Assembly (NCBI GenBank): GCA_020024455.1
Contig: JAHHTU010000007.1
Coordinates: 1-64,000 of the forward strand
Source: Anaerotignum sp.
GTDB lineage: Bacteria; Bacillota; Clostridia; Lachnospirales; Anaerotignaceae
Length of the DNA: 64,000 nucleotides
Direction of reading: 5' to 3'
The notes under the pieces were generated by a model that ran no database searches, was not told the origin of the DNA, and saw only the letters and a list, made by a program, of their open reading frames with translations. Shown one piece after another: positions 53,920-63,891 of the stretch; position 1 is the stretch's first letter, and each line of letters begins with the position of its first letter. The position numbers were made by a program, and so were the translations under genes.

Positions 53920-55851
53920 ATGAATATTACAGAAAAACTGATAAAATCCCATTTGGTCAGCGGAGAAATGACACCCGGCAAAGAAATTGCCATCAAAATA
54001 GACCAAACATTGACACAAGACTCCACAGGCACAATGGCATATCTGCAATTTGAAGCGATGGGGATTCCCAAAGTCAAAACAGAAAAATCCGTTGCCTATA
54101 TTGACCACAACACATTACAAACAGGATTTGAAAATGCCGATGACCACAAATACATACAAACCGTTGCACAAAAACATGGTATCTATTTTTCCAAACCGGG
54201 CAACGGCATTTGCCACCAAGTGCATTTGGAACGCTTTGGCAAACCGGGGAAAACATTGCTTGGCTCTGACAGCCATACCCCCACAGGCGGTGGCATTGGT
54301 ATGCTTGCCATTGGTGCAGGCGGCTTAGATGTTGCGGTTGCTATGGGTGGCGGTGCTTATTATCTGTCCATGCCGAAAGTATGTCATGTGGTATTGACAG
54401 GCAAATTAAATCCTTGGGTGACTGCAAAAGATGTCATTTTGGAGGTGTTGCGTCGTCTTTCTGTCAAAGGCGGTGTTGGCAAAGTTATGGAATATGGCGG
54501 TGAAGGTGTCAAAACATTGAGTGTGCCACAACGTGCCACCATCACAAACATGGGGGCTGAATTGGGTGCAACCACATCGGTATTTCCCAGTGATGCAGTC
54601 ACAAAGGCATTTTTGACTGCACAAGACAGAGCAGAAGATTGGATAGAATTAAAAGCCGATGATGATGCCATTTATGACGAAGAAATCATCATTGCATTAG
54701 ATGAAATACAGCCCTTGGTTGCTTGCCCACACAGTCCCGACAATATCAAAACCGTTCGTGAACTCAGTGGCATTGCCGTTGACCAAGTTGCCATTGGCAG
54801 CTGTACAAACTCCTCCTATACAGATATGATGACGGTTGCAAAATTGCTCAAAGGCAAAACCGTAAATCCGAATGTCAGCCTTGTCATTGCCCCCGGTTCC
54901 AAACAAGTGATGCATATGTTGGCAGCAAATGGGGCATTGGCAGATATCATATCCGCAGGTGCGAGAATATTGGAATGTGGTTGCGGGCCTTGTATCGGTA
55001 TGGGGCAAGCACCTGCTACAAATGCTGTTTCTCTGCGTACCGTGAACCGAAACTTTGAAGGCAGAAGCGGTACAAAATCCGCACAGGTATATATTGTCAG
55101 TCCGGAAACAGCCGTTGCCAGTGCTTTGTCCGGTGTGTTGACAGACCCGCATACATTGGGAGATGCCCCTTTGATTTCCATGCCGGAGCATTTTATGGTA
55201 AATGACAACTTAATCGTACCACCTGCCACAGATGGCAGTTCTGTCAAAGTGGTGAGAGGGCCGAACATTCAGCCTTTCCCACAAAATACAAAAGTCCCCA
55301 AAGACATTACAGGCTCTGTATTGATACAAGTAGAGGACAATATCACCACAGACCATATCATGCCCTCTAATGCAAAATTATTGCCGTTCCGCTCCAATGT
55401 ACCATATTTGGCAGATTATTGCTTAACACCTTGCGACCCTGATTTCCCCGCTCGTGCCAAAAAAGCAAACGGTGGTTTCATCGTCGCAGGACAAAACTAT
55501 GGACAAGGCAGCAGCCGTGAACACGCCGCACTTGCCCCCTTGCAATTAGGTGTCAAAGCCGTCATTGCAAAATCATTTGCCCGTATTCATATGGCAAACC
55601 TCATCAACAATGGCATATTGCCATTGGTATTTGTCAATGAATGGGATTATGACAATATGAAAGTCGGCACACAATTTGCCATCAAATATGCTGCCGACCA
55701 AATCAAAGGAGCAGCCGATGGGCAACTGGTACAAATCACAAATCTGCAAACCGGTGACGAAATTCCTGCAAGATTGAATATCTCAAAACGTCAGTGTGAT
55801 ATTTTGTTGGCAGGCGGTTTATTAAACTACACAAAAGCAAACAACGCATAA
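53920..55851 (+). CDS. acnA: Aconitate hydratase
   Basis: Aconitase isomerises citrate to isocitrate using a [4Fe-4S] cluster. The 643-residue protein has the cluster cysteines in GSCTNSSYTD (about 292-301) and in CGCGPCIG (about 350-357), GSDSHTPTGGGIGMLAIGAG near 120-139, and the swivel-domain QNYGQGSSREHAAL near 525. The size matches the short aconitase/homoaconitase type seen in anaerobes rather than the 900-residue AcnA. It is the middle gene of the oxidative citrate operon, with GGGAGG upstream. Confidence 0.95.
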   Translation: MNITEKLIKSHLVSGEMTPGKEIAIKIDQTLTQDSTGTMAYLQFEAMGIPKVKTEKSVAYIDHNTLQTGFENADDHKYIQTVAQKHGIYFSKPGNGICHQVHLERFGKPGKTLLGSDSHTPTGGGIGMLAIGAGGLDVAVAMGGGAYYLSMPKVCHVVLTGKLNPWVTAKDVILEVLRRLSVKGGVGKVMEYGGEGVKTLSVPQRATITNMGAELGATTSVFPSDAVTKAFLTAQDRAEDWIELKADDDAIYDEEIIIALDEIQPLVACPHSPDNIKTVRELSGIAVDQVAIGSCTNSSYTDMMTVAKLLKGKTVNPNVSLVIAPGSKQVMHMLAANGALADIISAGARILECGCGPCIGMGQAPATNAVSLRTVNRNFEGRSGTKSAQVYIVSPETAVASALSGVLTDPHTLGDAPLISMPEHFMVNDNLIVPPATDGSSVKVVRGPNIQPFPQNTKVPKDITGSVLIQVEDNITTDHIMPSNAKLLPFRSNVPYLADYCLTPCDPDFPARAKKANGGFIVAGQNYGQGSSREHAALAPLQLGVKAVIAKSFARIHMANLINNGILPLVFVNEWDYDNMKVGTQFAIKYAADQIKGAADGQLVQITNLQTGDEIPARLNISKRQCDILLAGGLLNYTKANNA

Positions 55852-55865
55852 AGGAGGTTTGACAT

Positions 55866-56870
55866 ATGTCTTATACCGTTACATTGATTTTTGGCGATGG
55901 CAGTGGTCCGGAAGTCATGGCAGCCGCACAAAAAGTCATCGATGCCACAGGGGTTGCCATCACATGGGAAGTTGCACAAGCAGGGGCAGCCATGATTGAA
56001 AAATATGGGACACCATTACCGGAAGAAACCATTGCCTCTATCCGTAAAAACGGTGTCGCATTCAAAGGCCCTGTTGCCACACCCGTGGGTACAGGATTTC
56101 GCAGTGTGAATGTTGCCATGCGAAAAACATTCGATTTATACGCCAATGTACGTCCTGCAAAAACACATAAAGGTATCGCTTCCCGATATGAAAACATTGA
56201 CTTGGTTGTCATTCGGGAAAATACAGAAGATTTATATGCAGGCATTGAACATATGATTGGCACAGATGCCGCAGAAAGTATCAAATTGATAACCAGAAAA
56301 GGTTGCGAGCGTATCATTCGCTATGCGTTTGACTTTGCCGTCAGAGAAGGCAGAAAAAAAGTCACCGCTGTACATAAAGCAAATATCATGAAATGCACAG
56401 ACGGCTTATTCTTGGATATCGCCAGAGAAATTGCAAAAGAATATCCACAAATCGAATTTGATGACAGCATTGTAGATGCGATGTGTATGCGTTTGGTAAT
56501 GTATCCGGAAAATTATGATGTTTTGGTATGCCCAAACCTGTATGGGGATATTGTTTCAGACCTCTGTGCAGGATTGGTTGGTGGCTTGGGTATGACACCC
56601 AGTGCCAATGTGGGCGTAGATGGTGCTATCTTTGAGCCAATTCACGGCTCTGCACCGGATATCGCAGGGCAACATATCATCAATCCCACAGCTGCTATCC
56701 TATCGGGTGCTATGATGTTGGCACATCTTGGAGAAACACAGGCAGCACGCCGTGTGGAACAAGCCGTTTCCGATGTGATTGCAAAAGGCGATGTATTGAC
56801 CAAAGATTTAGGCGGCACTGCCTCCACAGAAGCATTTGCACAAGCAGTCATTGATGCCTTGCAAGCATAA
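55866..56870 (+). CDS. Isocitrate dehydrogenase (probably NAD-dependent)
   Basis: The 334-residue protein belongs to the isocitrate/isopropylmalate dehydrogenase family and oxidises isocitrate to 2-oxoglutarate. Typical elements are [16 protein letters not shown], the substrate-binding [38 protein letters not shown] and [17 protein letters not shown], with [16 protein letters not shown] near the C terminus. The short length and [12 protein letters not shown] segment resemble NAD-dependent enzymes. The operon context favours isocitrate over isopropylmalate. AAAGGAGG precedes the ATG. Confidence 0.92.
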   Translation: MSYTVTLIFGDGSGPEVMAAAQKVIDATGVAITWEVAQAGAAMIEKYGTPLPEETIASIRKNGVAFKGPVATPVGTGFRSVNVAMRKTFDLYANVRPAKTHKGIASRYENIDLVVIRENTEDLYAGIEHMIGTDAAESIKLITRKGCERIIRYAFDFAVREGRKKVTAVHKANIMKCTDGLFLDIAREIAKEYPQIEFDDSIVDAMCMRLVMYPENYDVLVCPNLYGDIVSDLCAGLVGGLGMTPSANVGVDGAIFEPIHGSAPDIAGQHIINPTAAILSGAMMLAHLGETQAARRVEQAVSDVIAKGDVLTKDLGGTASTEAFAQAVIDALQA

Positions 56871-56876
56871 CAAACA

Positions 56877-56911
56877 AAAAGTCGACAACCAAAATTGTCG
56901 ACTTTTTTATT
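56877..56911. terminator. Bidirectional terminator
   Basis: AAAAAGTCGACAA and its complement flank a 6-base loop between the convergent isocitrate dehydrogenase and NuoL-like genes, with flanking A and T runs. Confidence 0.88.
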
Positions 56912-58997
56912 ATAATAAAATATACAACATTGCCACAGCCAAACCAATTCCAATCATCATCAAGCTGCGTGCAAATCCCTCTCGGTATACGGTTTTATCC
57001 ACTTCTCCATCTGTATAAGCGGAAAAATATTTGTCCTCTTTTGGAATAAATTTTGCATTGTCTACATTAAAAATCAGCATACGCAACAATGCAACCAAAC
57101 CATCTACCAAATTGGCACACATTCTTGCAAACAACGCCCCAATAAATATAAATATTTTCAGTAAGCGAGAACCATCTACCAAATTCACACATGTTTTTGC
57201 AAACAGCCCTCCGATAAATATAAATATTTTCATCAAACGAGAAGCATCTATCAAATTCACACATGTTTTTGCAAACAACCCCCCAATGAATGGCAATATT
57301 TTCAACAACAGCGGACGATATACATTGTTTTCCAAATTCAGCCATTTTGGAAAACAATCCAGATATATGGTTTCTCCCTGTTGATTTTTTTTCATCAAAC
57401 ATTTTCTAACAAAAACCATATATACCACTGCTCCAATCAGTACCGAAAGCAAAGCCCCTTTCAAATTTACGTAAGCAAAATAATGTATCGTATGCTCTGG
57501 CATATGTGCAGATACAAACGAAACACTCATTTCTGCAAAACGCTCTTGTGTTGCATATGGGAACATACCAAGCACAGGCAAAAGCAATGCACAAGCACCC
57601 AATACGATTTTTTCATATTTTGGCATGGTGTCTTGCAATGTATGGCTGCCTTGTTCCACAAACACTGCCACAAACAATTTTGTCATATATGCCAATGTCA
57701 AGCCGCCGGCAAACAAAAATGCCCATTCCACACATTGTATCCAAAATATGGGTTGTCCCGCTTCCTGTAACAAATGCATATACTCTACAATGCTTTCATG
57801 CAACAATGTTTTGCTGATATACCCATTTCCCAATGGAATACCGCCAATCCCAAGCAATGCAATCAGAAATACCACTTTCAAAAACAAATTGTTTCTGCCA
57901 TATCCTTTGATGCGGTTCAAGTCCAATTCTTTTGTTTGCAGATAGATGATACCTGCCACCGTAAACAACACCAGTTTCAAAAAAGAGTGGTTCAAAAAAT
58001 GTAATATCGTACCAGATGCCGCTAACGCATTATGTTCTCCCAAAAGCCCTTGCATACCAATGCCAACCATCAAAAAACCAATCTGTGACATGGAGGAGCA
58101 GGCAAGTGTTCTTTTCAAATTCACAGAAAACACTGCCAAAACGCCACCCCATAACATCGTCACAACGCCTAAACCTAACATGAGATAACCCCAAATATGG
58201 TCGTGCAAAAATAGATTTGCTGTGATTGCCATTGCACCCACAACACCGGTTTTTGTCAAAATACAAGACAATATTGTAGTTGCTGGTGCAGGTGCTTCTG
58301 TATATGCTGCCGGCAACCAAATGTGCAACGGTACAATGCCCGCTTTTGCACCAAAACCAAAAAATACCAAACCACCCATAATATAATACGCTGCATTTTT
58401 GGGTTGTTGTATCATAAATGCCTGCAACAAATCCATTTGCAATGTTCCTGCTTTTTGATACAACAAAAACAATCCCATCAATGTCACTAAACCACCAATG
58501 ACAGCAACTGCCAAATATGTTTTTGCTGCTTCTATGGCTTGTTCTGTTTGTTCCTGTATCACCAGTACAAAAGAAGTAAACGACATCATTTCAAAAAACA
58601 AAAACAATGTGAAAAAGTCATTTGCAAGGAAAATCCCCATCGTTGCCCCCTCAGTTAATAGCAAAAACAGGCTGTATCTATGCTTATGGTCTGCGTTTTC
58701 AAAATAAGATTTTGAAAATATGCTTGTCACAAACCATACACCAGCCGTCAATATTGCCAATACTGTCCGAAAGCCGCCATTTACAAAGGAAATTCCATTA
58801 CCGCAAATATTGGCATACGTATCCACATGGCTTTCTCCCAACAGGCACAAAGACAGAGCAAACAACACTCCCGTGACTATGATATTCCAAATATCCCTCG
58901 CCTGTTCTTTCCCACGAAACAGCACGTATTGTATGACACCGCATACCATTGGCAGAAAAATCAAAGATAACAGTATGATTTGTTGTAAATGCATCAT
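56910..58997 (-). CDS. NuoL/MrpA-like ion-translocating membrane subunit
   Basis: The 695-residue membrane protein of the ND5/NuoL/MrpA antiporter-like family has about 15 membrane helices. Conserved parts are LLTEGATMGIFLANDFFTLF, FFGFGAKAGIVPLHIWLPAA (about 208-227, with the lysine of the proton channel) and CSSMSQIGFLMVGIGMQG. Near its C terminus lies a 24-residue unit repeated three times (residues about 561-633; bases 57099-57314). AGGAGGAGG precedes ATG 58997. It is the last of at least six subunit genes and probably forms the distal end of the membrane arm. Confidence 0.88.
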   Translation of the reverse strand: MMHLQQIILLSLIFLPMVCGVIQYVLFRGKEQARDIWNIIVTGVLFALSLCLLGESHVDTYANICGNGISFVNGGFRTVLAILTAGVWFVTSIFSKSYFENADHKHRYSLFLLLTEGATMGIFLANDFFTLFLFFEMMSFTSFVLVIQEQTEQAIEAAKTYLAVAVIGGLVTLMGLFLLYQKAGTLQMDLLQAFMIQQPKNAAYYIMGGLVFFGFGAKAGIVPLHIWLPAAYTEAPAPATTILSCILTKTGVVGAMAITANLFLHDHIWGYLMLGLGVVTMLWGGVLAVFSVNLKRTLACSSMSQIGFLMVGIGMQGLLGEHNALAASGTILHFLNHSFLKLVLFTVAGIIYLQTKELDLNRIKGYGRNNLFLKVVFLIALLGIGGIPLGNGYISKTLLHESIVEYMHLLQEAGQPIFWIQCVEWAFLFAGGLTLAYMTKLFVAVFVEQGSHTLQDTMPKYEKIVLGACALLLPVLGMFPYATQERFAEMSVSFVSAHMPEHTIHYFAYVNLKGALLSVLIGAVVYMVFVRKCLMKKNQQGETIYLDCFPKWLNLENNVYRPLLLKILPFIGGLFAKTCVNLIDASRLMKIFIFIGGLFAKTCVNLVDGSRLLKIFIFIGALFARMCANLVDGLVALLRMLIFNVDNAKFIPKEDKYFSAYTDGEVDKTVYREGFARSLMMIGIGLAVAMLYILL
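57099..57314 (-). repeat. Three tandem 72-base repeats inside the NuoL-like gene
   Basis: Units at 57099-57170, 57171-57242 and 57243-57314 are in frame and encode versions of a 24-residue block, FIGGLFAKTCVNLIDASRL plus MKIFI. The central and 5' copies are nearly identical; the 3' copy (lowest coordinates) is the most diverged. Confidence 0.88.
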
Positions 58998-59013
58998 AAA
59001 ATTCCTCCTCCTT

Positions 59014-60492
59014 TTAAGCCAATGGCAGCACAATATTTCCAATAATATCTAAAATCAAACTTGGAAAAAAACCCAATATTACAGAAGTAACCGCTAACGC
59101 AATCATGGGATATTTCATATACCCATTAGGGTCTTGCACATGGTCATAATAGCCTGCGGGATACGTCTTGTTTCTTTGAAAGTATACCCGTACCAAAATA
59201 TAAAATATATACAACGCCGTCAGTAATGCAGATACAATCAATGCAAATATGCCTACATAAGAAATTGGGTTGCCACATTCCACAGCCGCAGTTGCCAACG
59301 CCCATTTACTATGAAATCCTGCAAATGGTGGTATCCCCACCAAGCCAATCCCCGTCACTGCCATGCAGGCAAACGTCACAGGCATATATTTGCCAAAACC
59401 TTCTACCTCATACAAATATTCTCGATGTGTTTTGTATAACAAAGCCCCTGCGGTAAAAAACAACGTGATTTTCAACACTGCATGATAAATCATATGCAAC
59501 AATGCCGCCATTAACCCTGCCGGTGTCATCAATGCAATTCCAAACAAAATATACGACAAATTGGACACCGTAGAATACGCAAAACGGCGTTTGATATGTG
59601 GAGTACGCAATGCTATCGTAGAACCAAATACAATCGTAATTGCAGTCAAAAGCAACATCAAGCTCTGTGCTATACTATTTCTCAAAAAATCTGTACCAAA
59701 GCTATAATATGTCAATCGAATGATAGCAAACACACCGGACTTTACCACAGCAACAGCGTGCAACAATGCGGTTACTGGTGTTGGTGCCACAGACGCTTTC
59801 GGCAACCAACGATATAACGGGAATATTGCCGCCTTCACACCAAATCCCAAAAATGCCATAAAAAACACCAACTGCAATTTGAAATCATTGCCTGCAATCA
59901 ACAACGGATTCAACACACCACCCGGCACAAAACGAATGGTCGTTCCATAACAGTAAATAAATATAAATCCGATAAATGCCAATGCTGCCCCAAACATCAT
60001 ATATAAAACATATACTTTTCCTGCGTGTCTTGCTTTGTTATCCATCGTATGCATCACCAAAGGCAATGTCACCAACGTCAAAAATTCATAAAACAAGTAC
60101 ATGGTCAAAAAATTCCCAGAAAATGCAATCCCCAATACCACACCGAATGCGATGGTAAAAAATGCAAAAAACTGGTCTTCCCGCCCTTCATGCGTCATAT
60201 ATTCAAATGCATATATCGTCGTTACCACCCAAAGCACAGAAACCATTGTACCAAACAATTTGGATAGTCCATCAATATATAACTCCAATAACAATTTATT
60301 TGTAAAACGTATCAGTGTACAGGGTTCTGCCACATCTGCATACATCGCAAACAATGCAAATGCCGCATTCATTGCAATAATGGGAAATACCCACTGTTGT
60401 CTATGTTTTCTATCCTTGAATTTCACAAGTAAAAGGCAAAGTCCCGCCAATATTGGAAAGGCGACCGGCAATGCTGTCACCCATGCACCCAT
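59014..60492 (-). CDS. MrpD/NuoN-like proton-conducting membrane subunit (third copy)
   Basis: The 492-residue protein of the ND2/ND4/MrpD family has about 14 membrane helices. FFAFFTIAFGVVLGIAFSGN, FLGFGVKAAIFPLYRWLPKA (about 216-235, channel lysine) and STVSNLSYILFGIALMTPAG are typical. It is similar in layout to its two upstream neighbours, consistent with gene duplication. It sits between the second MrpD-like gene and the NuoL-like gene with short gaps. Confidence 0.88.
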   Translation of the reverse strand: MGAWVTALPVAFPILAGLCLLLVKFKDRKHRQQWVFPIIAMNAAFALFAMYADVAEPCTLIRFTNKLLLELYIDGLSKLFGTMVSVLWVVTTIYAFEYMTHEGREDQFFAFFTIAFGVVLGIAFSGNFLTMYLFYEFLTLVTLPLVMHTMDNKARHAGKVYVLYMMFGAALAFIGFIFIYCYGTTIRFVPGGVLNPLLIAGNDFKLQLVFFMAFLGFGVKAAIFPLYRWLPKASVAPTPVTALLHAVAVVKSGVFAIIRLTYYSFGTDFLRNSIAQSLMLLLTAITIVFGSTIALRTPHIKRRFAYSTVSNLSYILFGIALMTPAGLMAALLHMIYHAVLKITLFFTAGALLYKTHREYLYEVEGFGKYMPVTFACMAVTGIGLVGIPPFAGFHSKWALATAAVECGNPISYVGIFALIVSALLTALYIFYILVRVYFQRNKTYPAGYYDHVQDPNGYMKYPMIALAVTSVILGFFPSLILDIIGNIVLPLA

Positions 60493-60510
60493 ACAATCTC
60501 CACCTTTCCA

Positions 60511-61968
60511 TTAAAATAATACTTGACTGATACTGTGGATTTGCTTCATAAAAAACATAGGGAATATCCCACCAAGTACCAATAACACCGAAAGCACAAC
60601 CAACGGGATACACATACAGGAATCTACTTCTTGTATTGTATCAAATTGTTTGTCGTCCTTGAAAAATGCATCTATCACAATCGGCAGTAAATATCCTGCC
60701 GTCAACAATGCACTGACCATCAATACCACAACCCCAAGCAAGCCAACATTACCGGTGGCTTGCAACAAGCCGCACTCTGCCAAATACCATTTACTCACAA
60801 AACCGGCAAGAGGTGGTATCCCAATCAAAGAAAGGGAAGCAACCGTAAAAGTTGTCATTGTCACAGGCATTTTTTTGCCTAACCCACGATAGTCCGTCAC
60901 CATTGTTTTTTCGGTTTGAAAAATGATAGCACCGGCACAAAGGAATAATATATTCTTTGCAACTGCATGATACACTACCTGCAACAATGCACCCAACAAC
61001 CCAATCGGATGCAACAAAAAAATACCAAACAATACATACGACACTTGACTGACCGTAGAGTATGCCAAACGTCGTTTCAGTAATTTTTCTTTATATGCCA
61101 ACATAGAGCCCATAAACACAGTCAAAATTGCCAACAACAATACTGTGGTCTGTACCCATGTACCTCGTACAAATTCTGCCCCCACCAAATAAAATGTCAC
61201 ACGCAGTATCGCAATCACACCACCTTTTGTGATGATACCCGACAATACCGCAGACGCCGGAGAAGGTGCAACCGGGTGTGCTGTCGGCAGCCAAGCCTGC
61301 AACGGAAACAAGCCCGCTTTACAACCAAATCCAATCATCATCAACAAATATACAACCAACAGCAAACCTTCATTGCCAGCCACTGCCAAACCATTCAAGC
61401 TGCCTCCCGGCACAAATGATGTGGTGATACAATAGTTGTTCAAAAAGAAAAATCCCAACAAGCCAAGCCCTGCACCAAATATGGAATATCCCAAATATTT
61501 CATACCTGCACGCACCGCTTCCACCGTTTTGCTATGTATCACCAATGGAAATGTCAACAATGTCATGTATTCATAAGACAAATACAATGTCATCATATTA
61601 TTGGAGAAACAAAGACTCATCAATGCCCCCAATGTCATAGTATAAAACAAAAAGAATCGTTCCGGATTTTTTTCATGTTTCATATATGAAAATGAAAACA
61701 CTGCTGCCAATACCCAAATTCCACTTATCAATACGGCAAAAAATTTTGCCATATCATCTGTATGGTATGCCAAATCCAATGTATCCGTCATTTGCCATAC
61801 AGTCAATGCATACTCTCCAAAACACAAATATACCACAACGAAAAATTCCACACAGACCGTCAGTAATACCATAAGATTTCTCCGTTGTTCCTGCTGTTGT
61901 TTCCCAATCCATAATCCCATCAATACCGGAAATAAAATCGGAAACAATAACAAACCATTTCCATGCAT
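60511..61968 (-). CDS. MrpD/NuoN-like proton-conducting membrane subunit (second copy)
   Basis: The 485-residue member of the same family has FFLFYTMTLGALMSLCFSNN, MIGFGCKAGLFPLQAWLPTA (about 216-235) and STVSQVSYVLFGIFLLHPIG. It resembles the third copy more closely than the first, for example in the FVPGGSLNGLAVAGNEG stretch. It should form one antiporter-like half-channel of the membrane arm. Confidence 0.88.
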   Translation of the reverse strand: MHGNGLLLFPILFPVLMGLWIGKQQQEQRRNLMVLLTVCVEFFVVVYLCFGEYALTVWQMTDTLDLAYHTDDMAKFFAVLISGIWVLAAVFSFSYMKHEKNPERFFLFYTMTLGALMSLCFSNNMMTLYLSYEYMTLLTFPLVIHSKTVEAVRAGMKYLGYSIFGAGLGLLGFFFLNNYCITTSFVPGGSLNGLAVAGNEGLLLVVYLLMMIGFGCKAGLFPLQAWLPTAHPVAPSPASAVLSGIITKGGVIAILRVTFYLVGAEFVRGTWVQTTVLLLAILTVFMGSMLAYKEKLLKRRLAYSTVSQVSYVLFGIFLLHPIGLLGALLQVVYHAVAKNILFLCAGAIIFQTEKTMVTDYRGLGKKMPVTMTTFTVASLSLIGIPPLAGFVSKWYLAECGLLQATGNVGLLGVVVLMVSALLTAGYLLPIVIDAFFKDDKQFDTIQEVDSCMCIPLVVLSVLLVLGGIFPMFFMKQIHSISQVLF

Positions 61969-62004
61969 TTTTTCACCATCTCCCTTTTCTATGCCCTTTG
62001 CTTC

Positions 62005-63510
62005 CTAATGTAACAATACAATCCCCATTTCAATGATTTTGATAAATGGGTGATAAAAAATCCCCAACGTGATATTGAGTACAATAAAAAATATAATCGA
62101 AAATGCAAACGATGGTGAAATGGAAACACGTTTTGTTTTTTCCCCTTCGTTTTTGATTGGTGTCCATATGGCAATGACAGACGGCAAGAAATACATCGCA
62201 TTCAACACCATACTAATGCCCAACACAATCAATGCCGCTGCCATTTTCCCCGGTGCAAAAATAGATGCCGTTGCAAAATACAGCTTGGATATAAACCCAA
62301 CAAACAACGGAATCCCAACCATAGACAATGCACCTACGGTAAATCCAAAACCGGCAACCGGATTGCGATGAGCTGCCCCTTTCATATAATAAATCTGCTC
62401 TTTATTGCCACAATCTTCCACCATATGCCCACAGCATAAAAATAACATGGATTTTGTAACTGCGTGTGCCAAGATATGAAAACAAGCCGCCACCATACCA
62501 ATACGTATGGACATACCAATCCCCATATAAATATATCCGATTTGTGCCACAGAAGAATATGCCAACATACGTTTCATTCTGGTTTCTCGCATGGCATACA
62601 CAGAACCCATTACCATACCGCACAAACCAAATATAAATAAAATATCCAATATTTTCAAATGGGTTATAACATCTACAGAAAATACACTATATATCAATTT
62701 GATACCCAAGAAAATATAACTTTTCAGCACCAAGCCTGATAAAATTGCACTAGATGTGGGAACAGCCGCTTGATATGCTCCCGGCAACATGGTATGAAAC
62801 GGAAACAAGGCACTTTTTATTGCCAAACCAATGAATATAAATCCTGTTACCACCACAAAAGGGAAGTTATACGCCCCCTGTGCAACCAATGTGATAATTT
62901 GTTCTTTCATCTGCGGAAACAACAAATGCCCTGTCACACTATACAAAATACTAATCCCCAGCAGTATAGTACCCGAACCCAACATACTGATGACCAAATA
63001 ATGTGTTGTCCCTACCATCGCTTGTGCCGTTCCTTTTGCCATAATCAATGCACAACTTGCCAATGTAATAATCTCAATAAAGACATATGATGTAAAAATA
63101 TCATTGGTATACACCAATGCCAGCATACCGCCAAATATTGTATTTAACATGATAAAATAGAATTTTTGTTTTTCTGCCACCACATCATGCAACACAAAAT
63201 CAAATCCGCCAAATGCACTCAACAACATCACCACACTGAATGTCAATGCCATCAATGCCTCCAAAGGGCCTGCACGCAGTTCGTTCCCCCAAGGTGCCGG
63301 AAAGTGTCCCATCATAAATGTAAAAGACTCTCCCATATTTCTTGTATGCAACAACAATATGCCGGACATCACAGACACGGTAAATGCAATCAAAATATGT
63401 ATTTTATATGCAATATTCCCATTTTTCACCAATGGTGTAATCATACCACCCAACATCGCCAAAAAGATACTGAAAAACGGGATATTCTGTATCCAGTTCA
63501 CATGTGCCAT
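62005..63510 (-). CDS. MrpD/NuoN-like proton-conducting membrane subunit (first copy)
   Basis: The 501-residue member of the family has FYFIMLNTIFGGMLALVYTN, FIGLAIKSALFPFHTMLPGA (about 226-245) and SSVAQIGYIYMGIGMSIRIG. It directly follows the MrpC-like gene by 5 bases, the position of mrpD in Mrp operons, so it is the best candidate for the ancestral copy. Confidence 0.88.
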   Translation of the reverse strand: MAHVNWIQNIPFFSIFLAMLGGMITPLVKNGNIAYKIHILIAFTVSVMSGILLLHTRNMGESFTFMMGHFPAPWGNELRAGPLEALMALTFSVVMLLSAFGGFDFVLHDVVAEKQKFYFIMLNTIFGGMLALVYTNDIFTSYVFIEIITLASCALIMAKGTAQAMVGTTHYLVISMLGSGTILLGISILYSVTGHLLFPQMKEQIITLVAQGAYNFPFVVVTGFIFIGLAIKSALFPFHTMLPGAYQAAVPTSSAILSGLVLKSYIFLGIKLIYSVFSVDVITHLKILDILFIFGLCGMVMGSVYAMRETRMKRMLAYSSVAQIGYIYMGIGMSIRIGMVAACFHILAHAVTKSMLFLCCGHMVEDCGNKEQIYYMKGAAHRNPVAGFGFTVGALSMVGIPLFVGFISKLYFATASIFAPGKMAAALIVLGISMVLNAMYFLPSVIAIWTPIKNEGEKTKRVSISPSFAFSIIFFIVLNITLGIFYHPFIKIIEMGIVLLH

Positions 63511-63515
63511 TCGTA

Positions 63516-63890
63516 TTAGTCGCCCTCTCTTTCTCTGGACAAACGGATAATTTCGTCCATATGCAGTGTACCATAATGTTTATACAGCCGTTGTACCAAT
63601 GCCAGTGAAAATGCTGTCACACTGACAGAAACCACAATACCTGTCAACACCAATCCCGCAGGCACAGGATTGATATAATGTTGTGCATCGATGATACCAT
63701 CTTGCATCACCGGTGCAACTCTGCCAACCACATATCCTTTGGCTGCCAAAAATAAATACACTGCTGTATCCATAATATTTAAGCCAATAAATTTTTTAAT
63801 CAAATTGTTTTGCAACAACAAATTCATAAACCCAATGCCAAATAAAATCACAGATGCCGCTTCATAATAATTTCTCAACAGTTGACTCAT
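63516..63890 (-). CDS. MrpC/NuoK-like membrane subunit
   Basis: The 124-residue protein has three membrane helices and belongs to the MnhC/NuoK family. NNLIKKFIGLNIMDTAVYLF and the stretch PVPAGLVLTGIVVSVSVTAF are diagnostic; the family's glutamate in the second helix is replaced by surrounding changes that I cannot judge. ATG 63890 has AGGAG 9 bases upstream, and one base separates it from the stop of the mrpB-like gene. Confidence 0.87.
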   Translation of the reverse strand: MSQLLRNYYEAASVILFGIGFMNLLLQNNLIKKFIGLNIMDTAVYLFLAAKGYVVGRVAPVMQDGIIDAQHYINPVPAGLVLTGIVVSVSVTAFSLALVQRLYKHYGTLHMDEIIRLSREREGD

Positions 63891-63891
63891 A

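Noticed and set aside
55866..56870. 3-isopropylmalate dehydrogenase (LeuB) instead of isocitrate dehydrogenase
   Set aside because: The family is shared, but the operon with Re-citrate synthase and aconitase and the absence of leuC/leuD make isocitrate the better substrate.
57099..57314. CRISPR-like array
   Set aside because: The three repeats are directly adjacent, in frame, without spacers and inside a membrane-protein gene.
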